DNA from: Gadus chalcogrammus
Lineage: Eukaryota > Chordata > Actinopteri > Gadiformes > Gadidae
DNA length: 64,000 bases
Reading direction: 5' to 3'
Assembly (NCBI RefSeq): GCF_026213295.1
Contig: NC_079432.1
Location: 13,651,223 to 13,715,222, forward strand
Part shown: positions 37,478 through 51,545 of the stretch, piece by piece
How positions within the stretch are numbered: the first letter of the stretch is position 1
Layout of the letters: each line of letters begins with the position of its first letter
The notes under the pieces: model-generated
Told to the model about the DNA's origin: nothing
What the model saw: only the letters and a program-made list of their open reading frames with translations
Database searches by the model: none
Program-made: the position numbers and the translations under genes

Positions 37478-37668
37478 ACGAGAACCACAGCGCCTCGGCG
37501 GTGCCGGAGAACAACCGCCTGCTGGACGTGCCGCGCTACCACTGCGAGGGGGCCGAGTCCCCCTACCAGACGGGCCAGCTGCACCCGGCCATCAGGGTGG
37601 CGGACCTCCTGCAGCACATCAACCTGATGAAGACCTCCGACAGCTACGGCTTCAAGGAGGAGTACGAA
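37478..37668 (+). CDS. ptprt: ptprt exon: start of phosphatase domain D1
   Basis: Acceptor CCCCAG ends at 37477 and donor GTAAGG starts at 37669. It encodes [20 protein letters not shown], then [20 protein letters not shown] and [42 protein letters not shown] and YGFKEEYE are the start of D1. The 13-18 base poly-C ahead of the acceptor is unusual. Confidence 0.95.
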
Positions 37669-37960
37669 GTAAGGCGCAGAGGATCGGAAGCAAGGGGCGG
37701 CGCTGGTTTATTCGTCATCAAATTTTGTTTGCCGGTTTGATTTTTTTCTGCAGCAAGGTGTAGTACAGTAGTGTTAGGAGTATTGACGGCTGGGGTTTCC
37801 ACGGCGATGTTAGCCGTGTCGGCGACGTTAGTAGCATTGTCAGCGTTGGCAGTTTGACCAAGAAGGCTGCAGGATGCTTCAGGATAGTATTGGGCTTTTA
37901 GAATTTTAGTGTGTTATTTTGTACTTATCGTTATTCGGTTCCTGTCTGTTGGTGTTGCAG

Positions 37961-38048
37961 AGTTTCTTCGAAGGCCAGTCGGCCTCATGGGACGTGGCCA
38001 AGAAGGATCAGAATCGCACCAAGAATCGCTACGGCAACATCATAGCCT
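37961..38048 (+). CDS. ptprt: ptprt exon: D1 phosphotyrosine loop
   Basis: Acceptor GTTGCAG ends at 37960 and donor GTAAGA starts at 38049. It encodes [20 protein letters not shown], then [16 protein letters not shown] is the phosphotyrosine recognition loop that sets pTyr specificity. Ends with T of a Tyr codon. Confidence 0.95.
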
Positions 38049-38347
38049 GTAAGAACCTACACTTCGCACAGCTCGAAGTTTTACAGACGAATGTAACTTT
38101 AAAAATGTAACCTTAGCTTTTAACCTAAGCCATGGACTCTAGAAAACGTACCATGGGAGACAGAAAGGGTAAGAGTATAGTGCATTATTCCTAGGTATGG
38201 TGCAATACTGGGCAAAATGGCATTCCTTCTGTGGTGAGGCCATTACCAATGGAAGACCGTTCTCTAATCTATGTTATTCGTTGCTTTGCTCTCTCGTCGT
38301 GTTTCTCTTCTCCCCTCTCTGCCTTCTACCCTGTCTCTCTCCTCCAG

Positions 38348-38424
38348 ATGACCACTCAAGGGTTATTCTTCAGCCTATTGAAGACGACCCCTCCTCCGAT
38401 TACATCAACGCCAACTACATCGAT
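38348..38424 (+). CDS. ptprt: ptprt exon: D1
   Basis: Acceptor CCTCCAG ends at 38347 and donor GTAAGT starts at 38425. It encodes (Y)DHSRVILQPIEDDPSSDYI, then NANYID. D.SRV.L and DYINANYID are core PTP motifs. The exon ends in phase 0 at Asp, the point where the 18-nt microexon may be inserted. Confidence 0.95.
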
Positions 38425-39937
38425 GTAAGTGGAAACGCATCGAACGCTACTATTGGCTCCCAACGAAACCAGCGAAACCACACCCCCTCGCTCGTATGTC
38501 AGGCCTCTATACCTTTATCGCCTATACAAGTTGTGCATCCGCCATTTTTGAAGTTCAACCCATCCCACCAGGACATTGCACGCCGTCTGTGTCACTCATG
38601 CGTGAGGTTTTACATCTTCCAGTCCGCCAATCACAATCGATTCATCGCTCACTTCAGAAATTCATTCATTCAAGTCCCCAATGCGTTGTACCATCCAACT
38701 TCCAACATACCAACCAAGATCAACCATGCTTTCTACCATCTACCGTCAATCATCCAACATATCTTCTAACAACTACAATACCTTCTACTAACATCTACCA
38801 TACCTTCTAGTAACATCTACCATACCTTCTACTAACATCTACCATGACTTCAAGTAACATCTACCATGACTTCTAGTAACATCTACCATTCCTTCTACTA
38901 ACATCTACCATACCTTCTACTAACATCTACCATTCCTTCTGCTAACATCTACCATACCTTCTACTAACATCTACCATACCTTCTACTAACATCTACCATA
39001 CCTTCTACTAACATCTACCATACCTTCTACTGACATCTACCATACCTTCTACTGACATCTACCATACCTTCTACTAACATCTACCATACCTTCTACTGAC
39101 ATCTACCATACCTTCTACTAACATCTACCATACCTTCTACTAACATCTGCCATTCCTTCTGCTAACATCTACCATACCTTCTACTAACATCTACCATACC
39201 TTCTACCAACTAACATCTACCATACCTTCTACCAACTAACATCTACCATACCTTCTACCAACTAACATCCACCATCCATAGAATTCTACCATCCAGCATC
39301 AATCTCTCATTTTCGCTTCAACCGTGTTTGCATTTCCCACCTCCATCTCTTGCCATTTTGCCATCATAGGGATTATTTGCATGTTGATCATCCATGAGTT
39401 CAGTTTGTTTACTGTACTGTACTGGCGCTGCTTTGGGCCAGCCTTGCTAATGTTAATATTGCCATTAACTGTTTACAACTGCTTTTAATGCATGACTTCA
39501 CTCAGTCATCTTTTATCTAGAGAGTTGAATCAGGGAGGACCTTGCCAGGATTAGCTAATCTCTTTTTTATATCTATATTTGCTCAATTAAATTTAAATGT
39601 AAATACAATTATCCTATAATATCAACATCTCGGGCATAGTGTCACACTGCAAGATGTTTGGATTACGCAATTACACTGTCATGATATTGACTTTGGTGTT
39701 GTACTGCCTAAAGTGCTTTGCATAGATTGTTAAATAGTAGGCACCAGGCAATGTCCTCTCTATCCATTCTACCTCTATGTTTTCAGTTGTTTACTTTCTG
39801 CATGTGCTATTCAAACTTGCCATTGTGTCACTACAACTTTTCTTTTTTTCCTGATTGACACCCACTGACATGGTGTCTTTCTGTCTTTTTTTCTTCCTTT
39901 CCTCTGCTCATAAATCTGCCTGTGGCTTGGGTTATAG
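38425..39937 (+). other. ptprt: ptprt intron with 22-bp minisatellite
   Basis: Holds the minisatellite at 38757-39265. The flanks are unique, with a T-rich pyrimidine tract from 39838 leading to the 18-nt microexon. Confidence 0.85.
38757..39265 (+). repeat. 22-bp minisatellite, ~23 copies
   Basis: The unit is CTAACATCTACCATACCTTC followed by TA. Variants are CTGAC, AGTAA and ATTCC. The last copies lengthen with an extra CCAA. The strand is pyrimidine- and A-rich and lacks G. Confidence 0.92.
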
Positions 39938-39955
39938 ATTTGGCTGTACAGGGAT
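39938..39955 (+). CDS. ptprt: ptprt 18-nt microexon in D1 (IWLYRD)
   Basis: ATTTGGCTGTACAGGGAT lies between GTTATAG (ends 39937) and GTAAGT (starts 39956). In frame between DYINANYID and GYQRPSHYIATQG it adds IWLYRD. I recall the same insertion, YIDIWLYRDGYQRPSHY, in mammalian PTPRT. The exon is 18 nt and phase 0 at both ends, so inclusion or skipping keeps the frame. It lengthens a D1 surface loop. Confidence 0.88.
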
Positions 39956-40551
39956 GTAAGTATTGCTATGGATCCTCTCGACTACCCCCCTACCTAGAAC
40001 ACCCCACTATCTGCCCATCCGTTCAGAGATCCGCCATGCGTCCACTGACACCAACATACTCCCCCATTCCCAGCACTCTGCTGCGAGGTAGTCCTCTATT
40101 GGCCCAAAGGTTGACCTATCGACCAAATGTCCCCCCCCACCCGTACCCACCCGAAACCTGCCATCTTAACCACAATTCAGGCCTGCCTAAGCGACACACA
40201 TAACGCGCTGGCCACGTTGCATAGCCACTGATGGGCGTTGTAGGGGAGAGTTTGAGCAGGTTTTCACAAGGAGTTTGGAACAGTTTTATATCTTTTTTAT
40301 TTTTATCTATTTTTTTTTATCATCTCATTAGTAAGATAACCAAACATATTTTTACTTCCATATATGTATATGTACGTTTTTATACCTATGTTTACTATGC
40401 CATCTTTTCATCTTCTTCGGTCCTGTAGTCAAGTGCCTTCGTCATTAAAGACAAACGGCCAGTTGGTTTTGGGTATAACATAGAAAACCGTCTAGGAAGG
40501 AACCTTTCTGAACGTCATGGCATCATGTTGATGAGAGCTTTATTCCCACAG
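39956..40551 (+). other. ptprt: ptprt intron
   Basis: 596 bases of unique sequence, T-rich around 40290-40330. No repeat was recognised. Confidence 0.8.
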
Positions 40552-40588
40552 GGCTACCAGAGACCAAGTCACTACATCGCCACGCAGG
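40552..40588 (+). CDS. ptprt: ptprt short exon: D1 GYQRPSHYIATQ
   Basis: Acceptor TCCCACAG ends at 40551 and donor GTAAGC starts at 40589. It encodes GYQRPSHYIATQ and one base of the following Gly. This 37-nt exon size recurs in RPTP genes. Confidence 0.95.
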
Positions 40589-40769
40589 GTAAGCTGCACC
40601 ACGCTGTACACAATTTAAATGCTAATCCTGTGTGTGCCGTATCAGGACCCTGCATGGGACCGCTCCACACAGCCTCAAAACATTCATCATAGACAGATCA
40701 ATAATTTAAACATTGTCCTGCGGTTTACCCGTATAAAACTGTGCGCTTGTGTGTGTGTGTTGGTGTTAG

Positions 40770-40867
40770 GTCCAGTTCATGAGACCGTATATGACTTCTG
40801 GAGGATGGCGTGGCAGGAACAGTCTGCCTGTATCGTCATGGTTACCAATCTGGTGGAGGTTGGAAGG
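40770..40867 (+). CDS. ptprt: ptprt exon: D1 YDFWRM helix
   Basis: Acceptor GTGTTAG ends at 40769 and donor GTACGT starts at 40868. It encodes (G)[19 protein letters not shown], then [19 protein letters not shown] and IVM.TNLVE.GR are conserved PTP motifs. Confidence 0.95.
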
Positions 40868-41166
40868 GTACGTATTTCATGTTGTTCTCTTGAAAAAGGA
40901 CAAAAACAGGCCACTTCTACATTGTACTTAAAAAAGGACAAGTAAAACATTTAGTTAAAGTATTTATACGTCAGTTCCAACCTTTATATTGTTGAATAAT
41001 TCCTTAGAGTTATTCAAAAATAAGTTGTTTGAAAAAGTAAACAGTATGAACCGCCACTGCCGGTCATATTGCTAATTCCAGCGCCAAGTTTTGTGCTGGT
41101 AAAGTGCTTGTGGAGCCACTTGACGCCATGAGGCGGCCGGTTCATTTCCCCGCTCTCCTCCAACAG

Positions 41167-41283
41167 GTCAAGTGCTACAAGTACTGGCCCGACGATGCCG
41201 AGGTGTACGGAGATTTCAAGGTGACGTTTGTGGAGGTCGAACCCCTGGCCGAGTACGTCGTCCGGACTTTTACTTTGGAGAGG
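41167..41283 (+). CDS. ptprt: ptprt exon: D1 KCYKYWPD
   Basis: Acceptor CCAACAG ends at 41166 and donor GTGAGT starts at 41284. It encodes [20 protein letters not shown], then [26 protein letters not shown] is the conserved PTP motif. Confidence 0.95.
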
Positions 41284-41410
41284 GTGAGTGTGTTTCCCTA
41301 GTTTTGTTTCTGCACGTTATACGACCAGAGACGCACGCAGCAGCGATAGCTCCCCATTCACAGAGGTTATTGAAATTAGTTTCACAAATCCATCTCTTCT
41401 CCTCCCTCAG

Positions 41411-41565
41411 CGTGGATTCAACGAGGTGCGAGAGGTCAAGCAGTTCCACTTCACCGGCTGGCCCGATCACGGCGTGCCGTATCACGCCACAGGACTACTT
41501 TCCTTCATCCGCAGGGTCAAAGTCTCCAACCCGCCCTCGGCTGGGCCCGTCGTGGTCCACTGCAG
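41411..41565 (+). CDS. ptprt: ptprt exon: D1 WPD loop and catalytic cysteine
   Basis: Acceptor TCCCTCAG ends at 41410 and donor GTGTGT starts at 41566. It encodes [20 protein letters not shown], then [20 protein letters not shown] and [17 protein letters not shown] contains the general-acid Asp, and VVVHC the catalytic Cys of HCX5R. The signature is split by the intron after AG of the Ser codon. Confidence 0.96.
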
Positions 41566-41707
41566 GTGTGTAGAGAATGCACAGAAACACGAGGAGTGTA
41601 GACGCCCTTTCGACCGACGTACAGGCCGGTATCCCTCCGCCTCTCACCTTGTTATGTGTGCGCGTGCGCGCCTCTCTCTCTCTCTCTCTCTCTCTCGGGG
41701 TGTTCAG

Positions 41708-41843
41708 CGCCGGAGCGGGACGCACGGGCTGCTTCATCGTGATCGACATCATGCTGGACATGGCGGAGAGGGAAGGCGTGGTGGACATCTACAACTGCGT
41801 CAAGGCCCTGCGCTCCAGGAGGATCAACATGGTACAGACTGAG
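41708..41843 (+). CDS. ptprt: ptprt exon: D1 P-loop and end of domain
   Basis: Acceptor TGTTCAG ends at 41707 and donor GTGACT starts at 41844. It encodes (S)[19 protein letters not shown], then [20 protein letters not shown] and [14 protein letters not shown] completes the catalytic P-loop and NMVQTE is the Q-loop region. All key residues are intact. The pyrimidine tract upstream is a (CT)n microsatellite (41672-41696). Confidence 0.96.
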
Positions 41844-43469
41844 GTGACTACATTACCCATCAGCCATCTGCATCTTCATCCGCTCACCGGCGCGCATGCT
41901 AAGTGAAATGGCGCGACGCGCTGTGTGTATACGGAAGGTATTGGCTGTCCAGGACCTGTGGCTGCAGCGTTCATACGTTATCTCATCTATGTGTCAACAC
42001 GATTTCACGCTAGAGACCTTCACAAACCAGCCCAACGCCAGCATCACACCCAACGTCATCTCAGCCATGTACCATGCTCTCACTTCAGTCCTCAGATCCT
42101 TAGACGTAGACTAAGGTGGGAACAAATTGCCTTATTTGGGTTAGCATAGTCGGTCGAGTTGTGCCCTAGGTCCTTTGATTTGGCTTGGATAGATCCTTTG
42201 CACAGTTCAACATCGTTAACACACCTCCACTAGTGAAGTCTACGGCCTGTGCCCTAGTACCTAAAAGGAACTGACCCATAAGGGGTGTTATGAGCAACAC
42301 CTGTGAGTCCTATGATGAGACCTCTGTGAAAAAGCTGTATTAGTAACACAGCAATATTTGAGACAATGGAGGGGACCCAGAGACCAGATTCATATTTCCC
42401 AAGTAGTATAATTATGGCTGTTTTAATTATTTTTTTTCCCTGTGGAGATAAACACCACACTAATTGCAGCTTCTCTGAGGTTTCACTTCAGCGTCTTAAG
42501 GAACAGGAATATCAACCTTGTTGTGTGGACGTAATACTCTAATACTGTCAGATTCATCATCTCTTTCATGGCTCCACCTTCAATCCCATGTGGCATGCAC
42601 TCTGCATGCTGTCGTTCACAACGTGTGTGTGTGTGTGTGGCACAATATGGGTGTTGTTAGTAAAGATGTGTTTATTTTGTGTTCTGCTCGATTTTATATT
42701 TTAGGGTGGCTTTTGAACTCTACATTCGCTAGTAAATTGTATTTTGAAATCTACAATTAAATGTACTCCTGTAACAACCGACATTAGGAAATGGTTAAAG
42801 CACATCACCAGTCTGGGAGATCAAAGCATCGTGACCCTCTCTCCTGGCTTCATTAAAGTCTCCCTTACCAATATCATTTGTCAAACTTACTCTGTTGCTC
42901 CCATTCTGCCGAAGAGCATTTAGCATGCCTGCGGCCTCAACATGAATTCGAACAGTAAATAGCAGTCGCATTTTTGTATTTTTGTTGTCAAATTGGCAGC
43001 GGTAGCTTAAGCTACAATGCTAGTGTTTTGTGCTGAAAAAAAACCTTAGTCTTCCCCTGCCTCTACGGGCGGATCTACCTCTAGCGTTACAAATAAAGGA
43101 AGTCTGTTAGTGTGCGAGTGAGACTGCTGCTGGTGTGAACTACTGTGCCCCAAAGTGCTAATGCTACTGTGACGCTAATGCTTTCGGGAGAATCGCTGAA
43201 GTTAAAGTAAAGTTTGCCAATTTATATTTAATTTTTTTGTTTAGTGAAGTAAGGGGAGTTGGTTAGAATGGATTTATCACTATTGCCCTTTAAAGTTAAT
43301 TGTCTCCTCAAAATCTGAAGGGATAATGTGCAGCATGCAGACTGGGGATGTATCGATACCTGGCCATAAAGTTGCACACATAACAAACAATAGGATATCG
43401 TGTTGATGTTGCTGCCTTCCACAGCATGTGTGTGCGTGATTCCATGTATGTGTTGGATGTGCCTTTCAG
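41844..43469 (+). other. ptprt: ptprt intron between D1 and D2
   Basis: Contains copy B of a dispersed repeat (42288-42346, minus) and a short GT tract (42620-42638). The rest looks unique. Confidence 0.75.
42288..42346 (-). repeat. Dispersed intronic repeat, copy B
   Basis: On the minus strand it contains CACAGAGGTCTCATCATAGG and GCTCATAACACC, matching 33366-33440. Confidence 0.65.
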
Positions 43470-43619
43470 GAGCAGTACATATTCATCCATGACGCCATCC
43501 TGGAGGCGTGTCTGTGTGGAGAGACGGCCATACCGGTGTGCGAGTTCAAGGCCGCCTTCTATGAGCTGATCCGCATCGACTCCCAAACCAACTCCTCCCA
43601 CCTGAAGGACGAGTTTCAG
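43470..43619 (+). CDS. ptprt: ptprt exon: D1-D2 linker
   Basis: Acceptor CCTTTCAG ends at 43469 and donor GTGAGT starts at 43620. It encodes [20 protein letters not shown], then [20 protein letters not shown] and [27 protein letters not shown] closes D1; the rest leads into D2. Confidence 0.95.
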
Positions 43620-44376
43620 GTGAGTTTGATGTCATTCCCACAGTCGTCTGGTACCGTCCCCAAACATTCCCATCCATTCAGCGCCTGACCTGCTCCCTGC
43701 GTCACGTTTAACAAACATACACAAATGAAACCAGCGATGCAAAAGCTAATTCCCGGCCTGTTAGAGGAAGTAGGGGTGGGAATCACAGGGTACCTCATGA
43801 TACTATACGACAGGTGATACATGGCCCACGATACCGATACAGCGATTCTCTGATAATCAATATATTGTTAGACAATCCTTTAACGATACATCACGATATC
43901 TGTCTAACTATGAATACAAAATCAATGTGAAAAGGTAAAGTGCTGGATCTGTCTAACAAGTAACTTTTTTCAGTTACTCGTCTTTGGCTAGTTAACTTCC
44001 TCACAAGTTCCCCCTCATTGAATTGTTGAGCGCCACCTTGAGGAGTGATAAAGTAGTGATGCTGGGAGCAGGGAAGTCTGCCCCCAGCCTGTTTAGAGCG
44101 CCTTAGTTTGTTAATTAAAATATCGATGGTATCGAAGTAGGGCGGCGATATATCGCAGAATCAATATTTCGTCCCGCCCCTAAGAGGTACCCCATGTTAG
44201 CCTCTTCCGACAGGGCTTCTCAAACAGGCTCCTTCAAACCAACACACTTCCCCCCTACCCTCTCTCCCACTGCTCCGCCATGTCAGAGCGCTGACTGAAA
44301 AGAAGAGGAACACTGTCGGCCTAACCCTCAACCTCTCTGTGTTCCCTGGTCCTCCCCTCCCCCACCCCCAACCCAG
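43620..44376 (+). other. ptprt: ptprt intron with hAT-like element
   Basis: More than half is the DNA-transposon-like repeat at 43771-44182. A C-rich tract precedes the acceptor. Confidence 0.85.
43771..44182. mobile_element. Non-autonomous hAT-like element
   Basis: The left end is TAGGGGTGGGAATCACAGGG. The right end read on the minus strand is TTAGGGGCGGGACGAAATAT. Interior motifs such as CGATACCGATACAGCGATTC and GGCGGCGATATATCGCAGAA fit a well-known teleost repeat. The element is about 412 bp and has no open frame. Flanks GAGGAAG and GAGGTAC might be a decayed target-site duplication. Confidence 0.6.
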
Positions 44377-44550
44377 ACCCTGAACTCGGTGACCCCCCAG
44401 CCCCAGCCGGAGGACTGCAGCATCGCGCTGCTGCCCAGGAACCAAGAGAAGAACCGCTTCATGGACGGCCTGCCCCCAGACCGCTGCCTGCCCTTCCTCA
44501 TCACCATCGACGGAGAGAGCAGCAACTACATCAACGCCGCCCTCATGGAT
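44377..44550 (+). CDS. ptprt: ptprt exon: D2 start
   Basis: Acceptor AACCCAG ends at 44376 and donor GTAAGT starts at 44551. It encodes [20 protein letters not shown], then [20 protein letters not shown] and [18 protein letters not shown]. In D2 the pTyr loop is KNRFMD instead of KNRYGN, one reason D2 is probably inactive. Confidence 0.95.
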
Positions 44551-46620
<2,070 letters not shown>

Positions 46621-46752
46621 AGCTACAGACAGCCCGCCGCCTTCATCGTCACCCAGCACCCACTGCCCAACACGGTCAAGGACTTCTGGCGCCTGGTGTA
46701 CGACTACGGCTGCACCAGCCTGGTGATGCTCAACGAGATCGACCTGGCTCAG
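46621..46752 (+). CDS. ptprt: ptprt exon: D2
   Basis: Acceptor CCCTGCAG ends at 46620 and donor GTCAGT starts at 46753. It encodes [20 protein letters not shown], then [20 protein letters not shown] and DLAQ. Phase 0 at both ends. Confidence 0.95.
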
Positions 46753-47269
<517 letters not shown>

Positions 47270-47395
47270 GGCTGCCCTCAGTACTGGCCCGAGGAGGGCA
47301 TGCTGCGCTACGGCCCCGTCCAGGTGGAGTGCATGTCCTGCTCCATGGACTGTGACGTCATCAGCAGGCTCTTCCGCGTCTGCAACCTCACCAGG
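47270..47395 (+). CDS. ptprt: ptprt exon: D2
   Basis: Acceptor TCTGCAG ends at 47269 and donor GTCAGT starts at 47396. It encodes GCPQYWPEEGMLRYGPVQVE, then CMSCSMDCDVISRLFRVCNL and TR. C..YWPE is the D2 counterpart of the D1 KYWPD motif. Confidence 0.95.
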
Positions 47396-47620
47396 GTCAG
47401 TTCACCTGCCCCCACCTCCACGAGCCTCCCGTTTAATATTCAATCACCAGACGCTGATGTAGTCTGCATATTATTGCATCGTCTATATTCGATATTAAAG
47501 CAGACGCTCGTTACTGTGTAAATTGTGAGTGTTTATCCGTGGTCTCTCGTCTATGATATGTGTTGAGTCCCACTCCCCAGTCCACCACACGTCATAACCA
47601 GCATGTGCGTTGTGTTCCAG

Positions 47621-47784
47621 CCCCAGGAGGGATACCTGATGGTGCGTCAGTTCCAGTACCTGGGCTGGGCGGGCCACAGAGACGTCCCCACCTCCAAGCG
47701 CTCCTTCCTCAAACTCCTCCTCCAGGTGGACCAATGGCAGCGTGAGGGCGAGGAGGGGGAGGGCCGGACCATTGTGCACTGCCT
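47621..47784 (+). CDS. ptprt: ptprt exon: D2 degenerate WPD region and HC
   Basis: Acceptor GTTCCAG ends at 47620 and donor GTGAGT starts at 47785. It encodes [20 protein letters not shown], then [20 protein letters not shown] and [14 protein letters not shown]. Where D1 has GWPDHG, D2 has GWAGHRD, so the general acid is lost. The Cys of HCX5R is kept. It ends with CT of a Leu codon. Confidence 0.95.
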
Positions 47785-48416
<632 letters not shown>

Positions 48417-48552
48417 TAGCGGCGGGGGGCGCAGCGGCGTGCTGTGTGCCAGCAGCATCGTGTGTGAGATGGCCAAGCGGCAGAGCGTGGTGGACGTCTT
48501 CCACGCCGTCAAGAGCCTGAGGAACAGCAAGCCCAACATGGTGGACACCCCG
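48417..48552 (+). CDS. ptprt: ptprt exon: D2 P-loop
   Basis: Acceptor CTCTGCAG ends at 48416 and donor GTGAGT starts at 48553. It encodes (L)[19 protein letters not shown], then [20 protein letters not shown] and NMVDTP. With the previous exon it gives HCLSGGGRSG. I recall HCLNGGGRSG in mammals, so Asn is Ser here. The exon is 136 nt; skipping would shift the frame and remove most of the D2 C-terminus. Confidence 0.95.
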
Positions 48553-48996
48553 GTGAGTCTCAGGGGCCCCGGGTTGACTCGACATGAAGGGGGGCCCTCA
48601 GGCCCAACGACAGGGTCAGAGCCACGACCACGCAGGGGAAACACTCACTGTGATGTTTGAGATGCATAAGCCAGCCCCACACAGACAGAGCTAGCTGCTT
48701 TTATTAAAGCGTCACCCAAAAACAAACCTTAGAATTGCTTTTGACAACCGACTATTATCCCCTCCGTCCCTCTTTCTAACGCTTCATTTGTTTGCTTTTA
48801 AATGTTTCAATGTGGCCTTTTCATTGTATTGTTTTTATAATAGGACGATTGTCTGGTGCTTTTGCTGTATCAACTAAATGTGTTGTTATAGATGGTCTAA
48901 AATGCGACGCCCCTCCCCTCGGGATACTGACCATCCCCGTGGTAGGCTGAGCGGCAGCTGACCATCGTCTGTGTGCTTCATGTGTCCCCTGTTCAG
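48553..48996 (+). other. ptprt: Last ptprt intron
   Basis: 444 bases of unique sequence. No element was recognised. Confidence 0.85.
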
Positions 48997-49053
48997 GAGC
49001 AGTACCGCTTCTGCTACGACCTGGCGCTGGAGTTCATCGAGAGCTCCTCCTAG
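48997..49053 (+). CDS. ptprt: ptprt last coding exon with stop
   Basis: The acceptor CTGTTCAG ends at 48996. It encodes EQYRFCYDLALEFIESSS and TAG (49051-49053). EQYRFCYD.ALE..ESS is the normal type IIB C-terminus, one residue longer than the ending I recall for mammalian PTPRT. Confidence 0.96.
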   Translation, partial: EQYRFCYDLALEFIESSS

Positions 49054-49533
49054 GCCCAAGGAGACGTCCTCTCACCTCACACGCTTCACTCTCGTGTTTT
49101 TTTGGCTTGATGATGATGATAACCCCTCCCCCTTTTGCAGTGACGCTTTTTTTTTCTTCAATATCCTCATTGCGTCTCTCTCCCGTTGATATAGCGCTGT
49201 GATTCCATTGGACGGGACGGGAAGCGCAGAAGGGCGTGAGAACAAATGGCCTTGGTCACGAGGCGGGGTTCACGTTAACGTTTTTCGTTCGTTTTTCCCC
49301 CCGAGCCCCGTTGGGGCCGGAGCTCGACGTGGATCGTGATGTTTAGCCTCGTCCATGAACCATAAACTCCCAACGCCCAGCGTCAGTTCAGCTCACATCG
49401 ATCAACGTGTGCGTTCCCCCCACACCGTACACCACACACAGATTGCTAAAGCTAAGAGTGCGCCGTTGTTCCCGCGGCCATGTGTACGTTTACAGCCACC
49501 CACACCTCAAGCACCACAGAAGAGGACAGCCGT

Positions 49534-49551
49534 GGGGGGGGGGGGGGGGGG
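49534..49551 (+). repeat. G18 homopolymer in the 3' UTR
   Basis: Eighteen consecutive G, an RNA G-quadruplex candidate and also a probable sequencing or assembly weak spot. Confidence 0.85.
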
Positions 49552-51513
49552 CTGAGTCGTCCGCACCGTACACCAGCAGTATATTTTGGACACCTTAGCA
49601 TACACCGCAGGTTTTTTTGTTTGCTGGCCCAGCGGATTATATTTAGTGTATTTGGTCATTTCAGAAGTCGCTCCGCGGCGTCCAAGGTCAAAATGGAAGG
49701 AGGGACGAGGAACGTGGAATGATATAAGGGAACTGAAAGTAGCTTGTATATCTTTATAGATTTGTGTATAAGAGGATATTGGATCTTAGAGCGGAGACGG
49801 ACTAGGGACAGGGGGAGGACGAGTTAGTGTATGGGGAGTTACAAACAAGAAAGTAGCTTGTTCTTTTGTTTTCCTTTTGTACTACTTTGTTCTTATTTTT
49901 TGTAATTGTCCCCCATCACATCATTGTTTTTGTATCATGCAATGGAAAAGGTCTAAACTTATGTTATTCACTAAATGTACACAGTGAAGTGAAATGTGTT
50001 GGCAGCAATCAGTGCTAGGGTTCTTGCAGTTTTCTGAGACTAATGTTATTTTCTGTTACGTCACATGCTCTTGTGGTATTACTTACCTGTCTACTCAATA
50101 AGAAAAGCCTTACTCACAATATTGTACCGTAAACCACAAGTTTTCTGTGATAACTTTTGTATCAAGCGCAATCATCTAACATTAGCTTAATCATTTGTTT
50201 CAAGGGGCTGAGCCCAATATTATTTCGTTCCCACAAATTTAAATTCGATTTTTTTATTTTTTTTTGTGGTTTCATGGCTCAGAATTTTGTGTTGGCCTGC
50301 TTGATGTATACGGTGAAACACGTGTAAATTTAATTTGCACCTTTGTGCTTATGTTATGAATAGATTCGGCATGGGGCGTTGAACCTCCGAACACCTCAAT
50401 TGTCTTGTGCACTGATGGCCGGCATTTTTTTTATTTTTTTTCATGATTTAAAAGCTGATGTTTATTCATAAGCCAAAGACTTTGTGTAAATATGTCTATA
50501 TGGATAAAGCGCATCATTTGTATTTATTGTTTCCTTGTTTTTTGCATATGAGAACAATCATTCTTCATTCCACGTTTACTGCCGGCGTCTCATACAAACC
50601 ACAGGGTCACATGATGACGGGGGGTGGGTGGGGCTGGGGTCTGACACAAGGTGTAGTCCCGTGGGGTCAGTCCCTCGGGGGGACGGACTGAGTGAGCTCG
50701 GTGTGGAAGCCCCACCTGATATAAGAACCAGCATGTTTAAAGTGGGCATGTACTCTCGTTTTGGGTCCATGCAGGAGAACATTTAAGGACCTCCGATCAA
50801 AGCTGTATATTAAAAGCATTAATTGTAGTATCTTTTGAATATTTAGATGGAAGTCAACAGTATCTTTCTGTTTTATTTTTCGTTCAACGTTTTTTTGTTG
50901 GTTCGTTGTTCTTTTTTCACTTCTGAATCTCTGTGATGTTACCGTTGTGTTTAGAAAAAGTAAAAGACAAAAAAAGGCCATTGCTCGACTTGTGGACGGG
51001 AACATGTTGTTTAGCCGCAGAAGAGGCGAACCCAGAACGGTGGCTCATATCCCTGTATTATAGACCCTGGGGGAGATACTGTTGTTCTGCATCCACACAT
51101 TACCCTGTAGCGAGGATGACTAAACACTCACTCGCTAGGCCTGGATGGTAGACAAGAGGGAGAGTTGGAAATATATATATTGTGCCTATCTGTTTGATTC
51201 TTTTTTTTTCTCTTAATACGAGCGTTTGAGAGCATTGTAACCGCTTCATTGTCTCAAACTGGGTTTTTGCTTTGAATGCGTGCTCGTGGACGATCAATGT
51301 TATCGTCGGTCAGAACAGAAGTTATATTGTAATGTAGGCCTAAAAGAAACAGAGGAGAAGTCATACTACTCTAGTGCTTCTTCATCAGAACAACACAGAG
51401 CTCTATCGGTAACAAACTTCAGAAGCGGAGCCGAGTTGCGCTGTAGAGACTGTACTTCTACACCGCTTTACCTTGTCCTCCAATGAAAAGACCGCCATAA
51501 ACCAGGGTGGCAT

Positions 51514-51545
51514 AATAAAGCATTTACTGCCACCTAGTGGACATT
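51514..51545 (+). repeat. Repeat end with CTCF-like motif, copy 1
   Basis: AATAAAGCATTTACTGCCAC, then CTAGTGG. On the minus strand 51540-51527 reads CCACTAGGTGGCAG, which fits the CTCF core consensus. The flanks resemble 53884-53914. Confidence 0.6.
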
